From: Brachynemurus nebulosus
Lineage: Eukaryota; Arthropoda; Insecta; Neuroptera; Myrmeleontidae
Length of the DNA stretch: 64,000 nt
Assembly (NCBI GenBank): GCA_035578155.1
Contig: JAPWDM010000020.1
Span: forward strand, 6,296,055 to 6,360,054
Reading direction: 5' to 3'
The position numbers and the translations under genes are program-made. The notes below the pieces were generated by a model that ran no database searches, had not been told where the DNA came from, and saw only the letters and a program-made list of their open reading frames with translations. This document shows, piece by piece, positions 1 through 13,940 of this stretch (position 1 is the first letter of the stretch; each line of letters begins with the position of its first letter).

Positions 1-1425
1 TGCGAAACATTGTATTACAAAACACATAGGTACATAGGTACATATATCATTCGGTTAACTTCTCGAAAGAGAAGTTTCATCGTAACATTTGAGAAACACG
101 AATACAATAATAATAATAATAATAATATAACAACAAAGATACTTACTTTTTCAAATGTAAAACGACGTGAAATTTTGCACAAGTACACAAAAACTTAAGT
201 AGAAAGGAAAATATAAAATATTACATTCTGATTAAAATTTAAATTGGTCTTTTCGTTTCTTTGGGTACCATTAATCTTAAACTGGAAGTAAGTAAAGTTA
301 TATATTTTAATATTTTAATAATCAAGGAAAACGAACCACAACACAGAAAACGAAGAATAAGTGCGTTTTAAATTACCCATATTTCAAAAGTTTTCGTTTT
401 TTTATTAGCTGTGACATATTTTATTTCAATTTTTTTTTCTTGTGTTCACGAAATTCTATTTTACTTTATGTTGTCCTTTATTTTCTTAGAAAAAATATAC
501 TGGTCCCTATGTGTGACAATTGGAATGGTCTTAAATTCTTTTAAGCAATTTTCTCTCATTTTTTTTCGTTGTTTGATAATAAAATGAAAATGCTTTTGGA
601 ATGGTTCGTCGAAAAACGAAGAAAAACATTTAAATCTTGAAATAAATATATAGATTTGTGTGACCTAAAAAAAATCTATTTTCATTTTTCAATTTCGATA
701 TTTACATAGAAAAATAATAAAATACATGAATGTCGGTATTATTTGTGTACGCTTCTCTATGAATATATTAAATTTAATTGAAAGAATTGTTAATAGAATT
801 AAATGTTTTTTATTCTTTTTTATATATTATATAAATTCACTATTATTTGGTGGTAGAGTTCGTATGATATCTAATGGCACAACTATATAAATGCATGTAC
901 ATAACAAATAAACGAAAAATAATAAAAGAGAAATGTTACATCTCATACGGATAATTTAAATCATAATTTTTATATAGTTCACTTATTCTACCTCCCGCCA
1001 TTAAAATTGACCTGTGTCGGAAGAAAATTTGTCACTATGTGCCACCAAAAGAATTTATGCCAACTGCTGCATTATATTTAAAATATATATGCACTTTACA
1101 TATTGTATTTTATAAATACTTGATATATTTTTTTTTTTTTTTAGTTCAGAATACAGTAAGATTCTATGTTTTCTGATAATTAATAAAACGCTTTAGTTTG
1201 TAAAAATACCACCTTTATTTAATTTGTTTAGTGGCACGTTTTGATCCAGATGATTATCATCAGACAAGTGAATATTATATCAGTTTTATGTGTCTTATAT
1301 ACTAAACGAAAAAAGTATAAGGAACAGAAGTAGTGGGAAACTAGAAGAACAAGGTTTAGCTGACTTAACAGAGCTGGCTACAGGAAAGGATGATAATAAT
1401 AATAACCAATTACGTATAAAATAGC
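1..1425. other. AT-rich non-coding DNA
   Basis: No credible coding region. It holds a short (AAT)n run at about 105-128 and scattered homopolymers. The small ORF at 10-198 lacks domain signal and includes the AAT run read as asparagines, so it is not treated as a gene. Confidence 0.6.
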
Positions 1426-1429
1426 CATC

Positions 1430-1810
1430 GCACAGTATTCGATTTGACCCATCTAACGGGACAAAAGGTATATTTATGAAGTATAACAGATGTTTAAACC
1501 AATATGTTATTTGGGTAGCTGAATGTCAGGTACATTTATTATGACAACATTAAACACCACCCGTACATGTCCTTGCATGTTACCAATAGTACAAAGTTAA
1601 CATTAGTTTTGACGCAGCCATCAGTGTGATTGCGACTCTTAACATATGAGGTGTTGTTATTGTGTTCAGAAAAGTATTTTATTTAATCTTAAAATGGAAT
1701 CAACTTCTATAGATATGTCTCTACGTATGTAGCTATATTATTATATTTGGTTTATTGTGTTTAGCATATGAATCTGTTCTGCACAACAGAGAAGGAAATA
1801 TGGTGTTCAT

Positions 1811-1902
<92 letters not shown>

Positions 1903-2456
1903 ATATATAGCTTTTTATTTTGCTTGGAATATGAACACCTGGAATGAACACCATATTGCCTTCTCTGTTTTGCAGAACAGAATCATATGCTAAACACAAT
2001 AAACAAAATATATGTATATTATTGTATAATCAACTAGTTAGCTCCCTTAAACTAATGCATGTTCAGTTATTGTTAAAATACCAGTTTATAATTAAAAAAA
2101 GTTATACTGCAAGATGTCACAAGATTTTCAAAACTATTTTAAACGTTACTTTAGTTATTGTATTGTACAATTAATATATATTTAAAATGCGGAGTCGTGC
2201 GGAGGTTGATAACTAATGCATTTGTTTTTACAAATTGTCAAATAATCAGAGAAGAGCTTTTTAACATATGGCGCTTAACAAAGCCCATAGATCGTTTACC
2301 TTGTTTGATTAAATAAGTAAATGAATGTACAATTCTTTATTTTTGTGTTTTATAACTCAAATGTCCATAACAATAGCAATAAATAAAAATTCAGTCAAAT
2401 ACAATAGTTGTTTAATTTTGTCCCGTTAAATTAGCCAAATCGAATAATGTGCATCG
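1430..2456. repeat. Large imperfect inverted repeat around a TA array
   Basis: The inner arms 1746-1810 and 1944-2008 are reverse complements with few mismatches; both contain the TTAGCATATG / CATATGCTAA block. They flank the TA array. An outer pair, about 1432-1467 and 2413-2455, also matches inverted (ATTCGATTTG near AACGGGAC, and the reverse complement). Sequence between inner and outer arms pairs poorly, so this is probably a decayed foldback element rather than a fresh palindrome. Confidence 0.65.
1814..1899. repeat. (TA)n microsatellite
   Basis: Uninterrupted TA dinucleotides lying at the centre of the 1746-2008 inverted repeat; both sides continue as GGTATA and TATACC. Confidence 0.98.
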
Positions 2457-2985
2457 TTTTAGAAATGTTTTCCAGGGCTCTAGTGCTCTAAAAATCCCAA
2501 GAGGGTCCAAAATTGACCTACTCGTAAAACTACTAATATGAAAGATCTCAGAACATACAAATAAGATGTATGTGTGTAAGTAACGCTACCTTAGTGATTT
2601 TAGAATCATTTGGCGAACGAAGCAAAGCAGCATATGGAACTTATTTTACATCGAATTTCAGGTTGTTTGGCGGGTGAAGCGAAACTCTATACGGAACCGA
2701 TTTTATACGAACGTCGGAATATATTATGATTGAAAAGTAATAAATTGTACCTGTAATTAAGATAATATTACGCGTATAAAACCGCATGGTATAACTATAG
2801 TTATACATAAATCTTAAACTAATCTCAAATCAAAAATATTATATAAGATTTAATAATTAGTAAAAATTTTGACATTTATAACTGCTTTAAAAGTCGGCTA
2901 TAAAATATGATTTTCGCGCATTACTATGATCATATGTTATTATCACGTAATTTAACTTTTATCTGTAGCATCACTCTCTTCATAA
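2457..2985. other. Non-coding, short degenerate direct repeat
   Basis: Around 2610-2705 two diverged roughly 70-bp units occur (TTTGGCGAACGAAGC and TTTGGCGGGTGAAGC). No ORF of interest. Confidence 0.4.
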
Positions 2986-3472
2986 AATACCCCTGTCGCA
3001 GCGTCCTGCATAACATAAGGAATTTCCATTTACAAAAGTACGTTTTTCTCGGAAACTAGTTGATATAGAGTAATTGTAAATAAAAACACCTTCTTTATGT
3101 GATTTTTCCGCCTCATTCCGCCAAATTTTTTTCACGAAAAATGTCCAAAACCCCGTAAATGTTTTCACGAAATTTCTTAAAAATAAGATGTTTCGTTCTT
3201 GAGTTATCGTGCGGAGACTTAGTAAACATATATATAAATGTGTCTGCACGATAACTCAAGAACGAAACATCTTATTTTTAAGAAATTTCGTGAAAACGTT
3301 TACGGGGTTTTGGACATTTTTCGTGAAAAAAATTTGGTGGAATGAGGCGGAAAAATCACATAAAGAAGGTGTTTTTATTTACAATTACTCTATATCAACT
3401 AGTTTCCGAGAAAAACGTACTTTTGTAAATGGAAATTCGCTATGTTATGCAGGATGCTGCGACAGGGGTATT
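2986..3472. repeat. Foldback (palindrome) module of F1 copy 1
   Basis: The left arm 2986-3215 and right arm 3243-3472 are near-perfect reverse complements of about 230 bp, separated by a 27-base loop. Because of this symmetry the same peptide can be read from both strands, which explains the two opposed ORFs here; neither is a gene. Confidence 0.92.
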
Positions 3473-3649
3473 TTTTTTTTTTTCAGAGACTTACCAATAT
3501 GTAATATGAAAGTTTTATATGGTACATTAAAATAGACAGGTCTTACTTTATTTATGAATTTTTTCGTTAAAAATAAAGCTACAACACGTACTTTTTCTGT
3601 ACTTTGTTTTGAAAATTTTTCTTAACTGTCCAATAACTATACCATTTAC

Positions 3650-3960
3650 CCTACATAGCTAATAACCAAGGAGTCAGACTAGAATGTCTATATCTCTGTT
3701 CCACTTGTAATCAGTGGGTGACGTAAAATCTCTCCACTATGTTGTGTAGGTACACACTGTTTGCAATTGTGTTAGTTTGTTGTTTGCTTCTGTGTGCGTA
3801 TTCACACACACTAATACAAAACACGTATTATGGGACAGACCAACCGGTCCAATTCAAGTAACAATGTCTAACAATGTATTACAATGCACTCTGCGTTTGG
3901 CGACGGACACCGACTCACTACATGCCTTAAGCTGTGACAGGCCTACAAATGGCTCCAAGC
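3650..3960. repeat. 310-bp module R310, copy 1
   Basis: Direct copy at about 42013-42330 and inverted, more diverged copy at 30722-31000. It contains a degenerate inverted repeat around TGTGTGCGTATTCACACACA. The 3777-3977 ORF is the module read in one frame; its frame is not maintained in the inverted copy. Confidence 0.8.
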
Positions 3961-4138
3961 GCATTACACTTTTTTGATATTAGTTGGCTTCTAGTATTCT
4001 ATGCTAATAACCTTGTTTAGAACTATTGCTTATTGGTTTCAAGCAATAAACTAATTAACCTAGAATAATAATTCAAAAACCTTTTTATGTGATTTTTTTC
4101 CGTCCGGAATTAAAATGTTTCGTTCTTGAGTTATTGTG

Positions 4139-4309
<171 letters not shown>

Positions 4310-4736
4310 CGTTCGTAATATTTTTAAGTGTCAATGACCTGAAAATTATCATAACTAGTGTATTTCATTTTTTGAAGTGATACCTCCTCCGCTCAAAAAA
4401 TCGGATGGAGGGTCCAGAACTGTCCAATTCCCCTACTGACCTTTTTTTCTTATTTTCTCAAAAACTACCTAACCTAGAATAATAGTTCAAAAACCTTTTT
4501 TTTGTGATTTTTTTTCCGTCTTTGCAATGGTGTAAAAAAATGTGGCAAAAACTTGTAAATTATAGCAAATTTTGGCAAAAAACTAATTTTTTGCAAGAAC
4601 AAAAACCATGTTCCTGGCATCCGACGTGTCTGGCTGAAGAACTCATCCAAGATTTTTGGATTTCCAACGTTCTCACCAAATTTGGGAAACCTAGGACATT
4701 TCGTTCGAGAGTTATCGTGCTGATACATAAATACAT

Positions 4737-4740
<4 letters not shown>

Positions 4741-4798
<58 letters not shown>
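4741..4798. repeat. (TA)n microsatellite
   Basis: Second TA array of F1 copy 1, preceded by TTATCGTGCTGATACATAAA. It is longer than the equivalent array at 43017-43059. Confidence 0.97.
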
Positions 4799-4800
<2 letters not shown>

Positions 4801-4919
4801 TTTAGTGAATATTATTTTTGGTTTCTAGGGACCTCAAAACAAATTTCTGCCATATTCCCGGGCTCAAGTCGTGTCATGAGACCTACTGGAATAGCTGAAT
4901 TTCTGGAAATTCGCTAAAA

Positions 4920-5755
4920 CATGAGTAAACCTCTCAACACAATCACTAACTTGAATTCTATTAACTAAAACGAATCACATCGTAACAAAAGTATAATATA
5001 ATAAATTATAGGTATTTATGTATATTATGTATACGGGGTATGGTGATGTGATGACGATGAGTTTTAAATAAATTTTCACAAGACCTTGTTTTGTTTTGTT
5101 ACAGCTGAATAAATTTCTGACTACCTAATTAGTAGAATTTTTTGTACTTTTATGTGGACATTTCTACTATTGTTATTGTTAAGTGATTGCACTAAAGGTT
5201 CATTCACACCCACTTAAAAATGAATTAATGCTCCTTGCGTTTGAACGAAAGTTGCTTATTACGTAATATACAAATGTTATATTACCACTTGTCGGCATAT
5301 GAAGGAATTAAAAATTTAATAGGGTTGGTGAATATTAAAATTATTTCGTCGCTCTTATTATATTATCGACTTTACATGCGAACATATTCATTAAATCAAA
5401 GAATATAGTTTAAACGTTAATACAGCTGAAACATGGAGAAGATTTGTCCAGCGGTAAATTAATCAGTCCCATTAAATAATTCGATAGGTGCGTGTTGGAC
5501 ATTAGCGCGGAATTAAATCAAGTTTCGGTACTAAGTAGCCAGTTTTTTACAATTTTCGGAACCTTAGAAATTGTTACATATTAAATTAAAAATGCAACTT
5601 GTTACATATTTGCACTTTCAAAAATGAAGTTAGTTTTCATATATAAATTTCCATTGAATAACTTGTCAAACATGCTCTATTGACTAGAATGTGAAAAAAG
5701 TATGACTGCACAACATGTGTGTAATAACCGGACCAACCGTAGAGGCCAATCACGA
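4920..5755. other. AT-rich non-coding DNA
   Basis: Nothing recognisable on either strand. Confidence 0.5.
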
Positions 5756-5984
5756 TTAGCCCCTTTAGTACCGCCATATATTCCAATTTTTTAGATAAAA
5801 AATTTAATATCTCTATAAGTATAATTGCAAGTTTGGTACATTTTGCTCAATTTATTTACAATATGACCGCCCTTTACTATAGAGCCTCCAGTTACCGATA
5901 TAAGACAATGCACACTCGTCAATTGAATTTTTTCTAAAAATCTATATGACGAGCTCAGCTCGTCATTAGTCCTAAAGGGGTTAG
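5756..5984. mobile_element. piggyBac-like miniature element with TTAG target duplication
   Basis: The body is 5760-5980. It begins CCCCTTTAGTACC and ends as the reverse complement of CCCCTTTAGGAC, and TTAG stands on both outer sides (5756-5759 and 5981-5984). Four-base TTAA-type targets and CCC starts are typical of piggyBac elements. It also contains a palindrome TGACGAGCTCAGCTCGTCA near its right end. At 221 bp it cannot encode a transposase. Assignment rests on ends only. Confidence 0.6.
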
Positions 5985-6700
5985 TGATCACACATGTGCA
6001 TGAGGTTATTGCATAGATGTATAACTACAATAGGTTTGCTGCCACATCACATTGCTCCATCACTCACGGTAACTAGACAAAGAGCGAGCTATGTTTGTAT
6101 ACCTTATTGGTGTACCCCATCTGTTGACACGTAGTATAGAGTTGCGTCAATGTGTTAATAATTTTACCGACCCCCGGGGAGGTTTGCTGCGTAGACGCAC
6201 GGACCATATAGAGTATTAATATTAATGTAAAACGAGCTTTAATATTAATTCAAACAATATATACTAATATAGGTGTATATAGTTTTTTTTTTGCGCTGCT
6301 GAAAAATATGTCCCCATTGTTATAAGTTATGAACTGAATACTGTTGAATATATGTATACGGGTTGAAAAGCATCACCTACCTGTATAAATGAATCGTCCA
6401 TATGCTCCATACAGCTGCAACTAATAGTAGGGCATGTACCATGGATCACTTACTTTTTTAACATTTTTGTATTTTTTTCGTGACGCTATGAACAAAGGCA
6501 AATACACGTGTACAGTAGTTTACAAGAAAAATCACACACCTTAATAGAATAAATTTATGAAGTAAATAAAAAAATCTGTTAAAATATAACAATTACAATA
6601 TAAATATAAAACTAATCTAACCAATCTAGTTTTTATGCTTTTGATAAAGGAGATTGTTTCAATACGTAAAAGTTAAAACAGAAACCTATAGTATCTATGT
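5985..6700. other. AT-rich non-coding DNA
   Basis: No supported feature. Confidence 0.45.
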
Positions 6701-6712
6701 ATATAAACCAAC

Positions 6713-7060
6713 GGTTCGCCACCTGTGGTACGCGTATCCCTGCGAGTACGTGAAGACCTACTAGGGGTAAAATATTACTGATAATAGCAGCTGGAATAAG
6801 ACTATAAGATGTTTCAGTCAACATACAACAAAAATATAGTTTAGATAAAATTTTAATACTGACTGCAGGTTACGACATAAATATTAATTGTATACATCAG
6901 TAGAAATCACAAAAATAAAACAATTGGAATACAAAGAAGCCAATTACTGGTAAAAGAACATAAAAACATTTTTGGAAAATGAAAAGTACTCATATGTAGA
7001 TGACAAATCTACTCAAGGGGTACGTGAGAGAAACTTTAAAAATGTTTTGGCTGCTAACAT
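6713..7060. mobile_element. Decayed hAT-like fragment
   Basis: ACGGTTCGCCACCTGTGGTA followed by CGCGTATCCCTGCGAGTACG, and later AAGGGGTACGTGAGAG, resemble the ends of hAT-derived repeats that read roughly GGTTCTCAACCTGTGGTACGC in many insects. No intact terminal repeat pair or 8-bp duplication was found, and no transposase reading frame remains. Confidence 0.4.
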
Positions 7061-7277
7061 TTTAAGAAGTGAATTTTTTGACCCATAATATCCTTCAATT
7101 GTTTAAACAGAGATGTTTACCTAATTCATTTACATTACTATTCAAATAGTGGTACCAATTCATGTACACAGAAAATAATTTCTACATCTTTGTGAGATGC
7201 AGCCTCGGCAAATGATTTGATTATGTACCAGAGAAAAGACAAAAATACCCATCTCTGAGGCACCGTTTTAACAAAAC

Positions 7278-7846
<569 letters not shown>

Positions 7847-7908
<62 letters not shown>
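7847..7908. repeat. (TA)n microsatellite flanking foldback A
   Basis: Runs directly into the left end of the palindrome that starts at 7909. Confidence 0.97.
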
Positions 7909-7911
<3 letters not shown>

Positions 7912-9293
7912 TGTCTTTCAAAAAGTTCGCACCATATGGGAAACTTTTTTACTATTGATATTTTGAAAAATATTTTAATGGGATTAGTTGGTGCATCGGT
8001 TGGAATGAAAAAGTACCTAAACACATTTCACCTGCCATTTACTATTTGGCGGGAAACCGGAAATTTCAAATTGGTGAATTGTGAAAAATGGTAATAATTT
8101 CAAAGTTATTGGTCACTTCTTCATGAAATTTTGGCATCGTATCAAAATTGGATCTAGTAAACATATTCCGACAGCTTAACACCATAATCTGCAAAAATAA
8201 CGCCCAAAACTCAGATTTTCCAAAATGCGACTTTAAGTAGCCCTAAATTCAAAATAATTTTAGGTATTCTAGCAAAATAAAAATTATACCATTCTTTGAG
8301 ATCTACTTATTCATAAAACCACAATTACCATCAAAATATTGTCACAGATATTGGTCTTTCAATAGAAAAATTTAGTTTTGTACTAATAAAACACGTCTGT
8401 GTAACATTTGAGTTTTAATAAGCATGAACAATTATTATTACTGTATTTTCTTTATAGTTAGTTGCAAAGATACTTATTACGCTACTTTCATAGAAAAATT
8501 TCCTAAGAATAATTCAAATAAATCATATCCCAGTCCTTTAAATTTACTAAAATTTTTGGTAATATTATCTAACATCTTATTAATAAAATTTATTATCAAT
8601 ATAGCCATGATACACAAAATTCACAGCAATATTGATAATATTAATTATAATAATTAGTTAAATATTACGAAAATTTCTAGCAGTTTTAAAGGACTGGGGG
8701 TCATCTATTTGATTTATTCTTAAGAGATTTTTATATGGAATCAGCGTACTGCATATTTTTTAAAGTGATGATAATTGTTCGTGCTTATTAGAACTCCAAT
8801 GTTACAGAGACGTGTTTTTTTATGACAAAATTAAATTTTCTTATTGAAAGACCAATATCTGCGGCAACATTTTGATAATAACTGGGATTTTATAAGTAAG
8901 CAGACTTCAAAGATTGATATAATTTTTATTTTGCTAAAATTCATAAAACAGTTTTAAATTTAGGGTTACTTAAAATCGAATTTTGGAATAGTAAATTTTT
9001 GGGCTTTATTTTCCAAGATTATGGTATTTAGCTATAGGGGTATGTTAACAAGACCCAATTTTGATATGATGTCAAAATTTCATGACGAAGTGATCAGTAC
9101 TTTTCAAATTATTACCATTTTTCATAATTCGCAATTTTTAAATTTCCGGTTTCCCGCCAAATAGCAAGCAGGGGGTAAGATGTGTTTAGCTACTTTTTCG
9201 TTCCAACCGATGCACCAAGTAGTCCCACTAAAATATTTTTCAAGAAATCAATAGTAAAAAGTTTCCCAAATGGTGCAAACTTTTTGAAAGAGA

Positions 9294-9296
<3 letters not shown>
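7909..9296. mobile_element. Foldback element A (1388-bp palindrome)
   Basis: Left end CAGTGTCTTTCAAAAAGT and right end (reverse complement) CAGTCTCTTTCAAAAAGT are immediately flanked by TA. The two halves remain reverse complements, with mismatches, to a centre near 8600; for example, CCAGTCCTTTAAA near 8531 pairs with TTTAAAGGACTGG near 8683. It therefore behaves as one long hairpin rather than a short-TIR element. CAGT ends and TA targets fit the Tc1/mariner group. It has no transposase; the ORFs at 7819-8094 and 9182-9481 are opposite arms of the same repeat. It lies inside a TA array. Confidence 0.85.
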
Positions 9297-9386
<90 letters not shown>

Positions 9387-9406
9387 ATATATATATATAT
9401 ATAATT

Positions 9407-9453
<47 letters not shown>
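9297..9453. repeat. (TA)n microsatellite between foldbacks A and B
   Basis: 157 bp of TA with a few TTTT/AATTTT/G interruptions. It is the right flank of one palindrome and the left flank of the next. Confidence 0.97.
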
Positions 9454-11050
<1,597 letters not shown>

Positions 11051-11052
11051 TA

Positions 11053-11431
11053 CAGTCGAGTCTCGTTAACTCCAAGCTCGAGGGACTCTTAAAATATTAC
11101 GAATTATAGAGAGGTTCGAATTATCACAGGTAACGTTTTTAATTTTTTTAGCATTTGCGATGAATGAACTTGAACTTGTCTTAAAATGTACTTACAATTT
11201 TTCTGTTTCTTTCTCTCTGAAACTTTGAATTGCCGAGGGTTTGACGCCGATGAGTTCGAATTAACGCGTCGTTTTGTTACGTAGCAATGATTTTTTCGTT
11301 CGAATTACCAAGTGTATAAAAATGTATTGTTTTAGTTCGAAATATAAAGAGATCTTATAGGGAACTTGTGATACCTTTGAATTATAAAGAGTTTCGAATT
11401 ATCGCAGGTTTAAATTAACGAGAGTCTACTG
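11053..11431. mobile_element. pogo/Tigger-like miniature element
   Basis: 379 bp bounded by CAGTCGAGTCTCGTTAACTC on the left and CAGTAGACTCTCGTTAATTT (reverse complement of the right end), with TA at 11051-11052 and 11432-11433. CAGT...CTCGTTAA ends with TA duplication are characteristic of pogo/Tigger non-autonomous elements. Inside, several diverged copies of TTCGAATTATAGAGAG-type subterminal motifs occur. No coding capacity. Confidence 0.75.
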
Positions 11432-11663
11432 TATATTAATCTTGTACTTTTCTCTTTCTTTTGTTGGGACAAATATTTAAAAATTTCAATCTAATTTTAA
11501 TACGCACGTTTGTTACCGAACATCCTATTTTAATCGTCCGGTTGTATAAAAAATGGAAAGCTTTGAAACTCCGTTATACTGAATCGGTTTTTACAATAAT
11601 TTCTCTTGTTAAGTTCTTAACATCAGTACGGAAAAGTTCACCGTTAATTAAAAACGACCGTTA

Positions 11664-11800
11664 ATTTTAGCGAATTCCCATTCCACAAATTCAGCTATTA
11701 CAGCAGCTCTTATGGTAAGACCTGAGTCCGGGACTATGGCAGAAATTACAGGACCCAAAAGCGCCAAAAATCAGCCACTCAACTGATTTTGAAAATATTT
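11664..11800 (-). repeat. Inverted fragment of F1 (3' end)
   Basis: Reads on the minus strand like 4790-4919: AATAGCTGAATTT, ATGGCAGAAATT and TCCGGGACTATGG have counterparts there. It is diverged and lacks the TA array. The boundary TTTTAGCGAATT coincides with the 3' boundary of the full copies. Confidence 0.65.
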
Positions 11801-12261
11801 CCACTGTTAGAAAGCTAAACTATTTTAAATGGGTACAGTTCTTAGATGAGATCCGCCAGTGTCCAATACAGCAAAGATTCTTTTTATAATACATCCTGAT
11901 CAGATAGAAATGCAATTATATTGCTATCTCTTTTTAAATACAATTTCAGAATATACAGATTGATAATTACGACTTGCGATTTCGATGTGTATTGAATACA
12001 AACGTATAGGATAATTGTTTACAATACATTTTAGTGCAAAATATTTAATAATCAGTTAAAAATTTATACTTTTATCAAAAAATAAATGTATTTCGTATTA
12101 AAAATGCATTTCATATTTAATGCATGAAACATCCTGTACACAAATTATATATTCGTAGTACATGTTGAAATGAATAAAAAACATATTTCTTTCTTTCTTA
12201 AAAAGATTACGAAATATGTTTCTTTCCTTCTCGCACGTGTATTATAAAAAGAATCATTACT
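11801..12261. other. AT-rich non-coding DNA
   Basis: No supported feature. Confidence 0.45.
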
Positions 12262-12320
12262 GTATTTGGAAATTCGCTATGTTATGCAGATGCTGCGACA
12301 GGGGTATTTTTTTTTTTTTG
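12262..12320 (+). repeat. Short fragment of the F1 foldback arm
   Basis: GGAAATTCGCTATGTTATGC followed by AGATGCTGCGACAGGGGTAT and a T run matches 3430-3480 with a one-base deletion. Confidence 0.7.
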
Positions 12321-12341
12321 GTATTTTCGACCTGTTTTATA

Positions 12342-12361
12342 AATATATATATATATATATA
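12342..12361. repeat. Short (TA)n run
   Basis: About 20 bp of TA just beyond the F1 fragment. Confidence 0.9.
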
Positions 12362-13822
12362 CATGACGGATCTCTACTGTTATTCTTGAATGATATCAAG
12401 TTTTTCTTTTAGGCTACTAGGTTTACAGAAGAATTTTACTCCGAGACTTTCTGTAAAATCTGACTCATAGAAACAGAAAGGGGCTTTAATGGGTTAAGAG
12501 ATATTCTATAATGAATTTTAATTAAAGTTCATTTGTGTATTTAAAGGTAATTTCAAAAATTGAGTTATAGAAGTGAATACAGAAGAAGGAAAGCTCTCTT
12601 CATATAGGCCATAAATAATCTTATATTCATCATTCTCTTTTGATTCAAAAAACTTTTATGAAAACATCAACCGAATCAACGAAATCCAAGAGCTTTTTGA
12701 TTTGGCAAATCGTAATACATTAGAATATCACAATAAGAAACACGTCCGGACTGAATTGTCACACCATTCAATTTCTTCGGATTATGAAAGAGCAATATAA
12801 ATAATGATTTTTTAAAAGAAAAAAAAAACGGAACTTCAATATTAATAATAAATGACACAAAAAAATTCTTCATTAACAAATGCATTTTTGAGCAATAAAA
12901 AATTTTTTTTAAGAAACGATTTTTCTTTTAAAAATCATAATATTTATTGGTCCTTCGAAACAAAAAAAAATTTTTCCATTGCCTCAAAAACAATGCATTT
13001 GTTTATAACAATTTTTTAAATAATAGCATTTTAAAATTTAAAAAAATTATTTTCAGATGGCGCTCAATGAGAAAAAGACGAAATAATTAAGATTTAAAAA
13101 AAAAAAAGACAAATGCTTTATCAACATTTCTCATTTTTCAATGCAATTAATTGTTTATAAAAAAGTGGAAAATTAAAAATTTTTGATTTTTTCGACGGGA
13201 ATCTATTTTTTCACCTCTTCAGAACAATTCTACGAAGCAAAAAAAATTTGAGCTTTTTAGTTAAATAATTATTAAGGTTTCTATGTCAACTTTCGGTTTC
13301 AAAAATTTTGTTAATTAACAATAGCATAACTAATGGAAAAATACATATAAAAATTTTTTTTGCACGGGTTATTGTTTATCAACTTATTCCGAAGGTTGGT
13401 GAATTTTTTCATTCCTTAATATTGATATATAATATATTTAAATAATTTTTTTGTTTACCGTATTTGAATGACGCGGTGCGCGAGAACGCCAAACACCCCA
13501 TTTTAGCAATAACTTTAGGGCTCTGTTAAAATTATAAATATTGGAGATACAGTTTCGGAAGTTGGGACTTATTTTTGTGAAATTTCCTGCTCTTTTCAGA
13601 TATTTTTTTTAATTTCAAAAATCTTGAATAGTTTTTGAAATTTTTCAAAAAAACAAAAACACTCATTTTTTTTTCACTCTTTTGTTTATAACAATTGCAA
13701 TTTTTATGAGCGCATTTTTAACTTTTTCAAAAAGTTTCTAGAGGTCAATACGAATCGAATGACACCAAAATCATAATTTTTGGTGCCCTCTATGAGAATT
13801 TTACTAAAATGGCTCTTCTAGA
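12362..13822. other. AT-rich non-coding DNA with A/T tracts
   Basis: Dense homopolymer tracts and no recognisable coding or structural feature. Confidence 0.45.
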
Positions 13823-13940
13823 CTAGACTATAATATAATATTATATATAATATAATATAATATTATATATAATATATATCAGAAAAAAATCCATATTATA
13901 TATAATATAGTTTATTATAATATATATAATATAATAAACT
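13823..13940. repeat. Short-period AT palindrome cluster
   Basis: Interleaved TAATATAATATTATATAT units and their reverse complements form several small self-complementary segments. It is not a simple (TA)n array. Confidence 0.7.
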
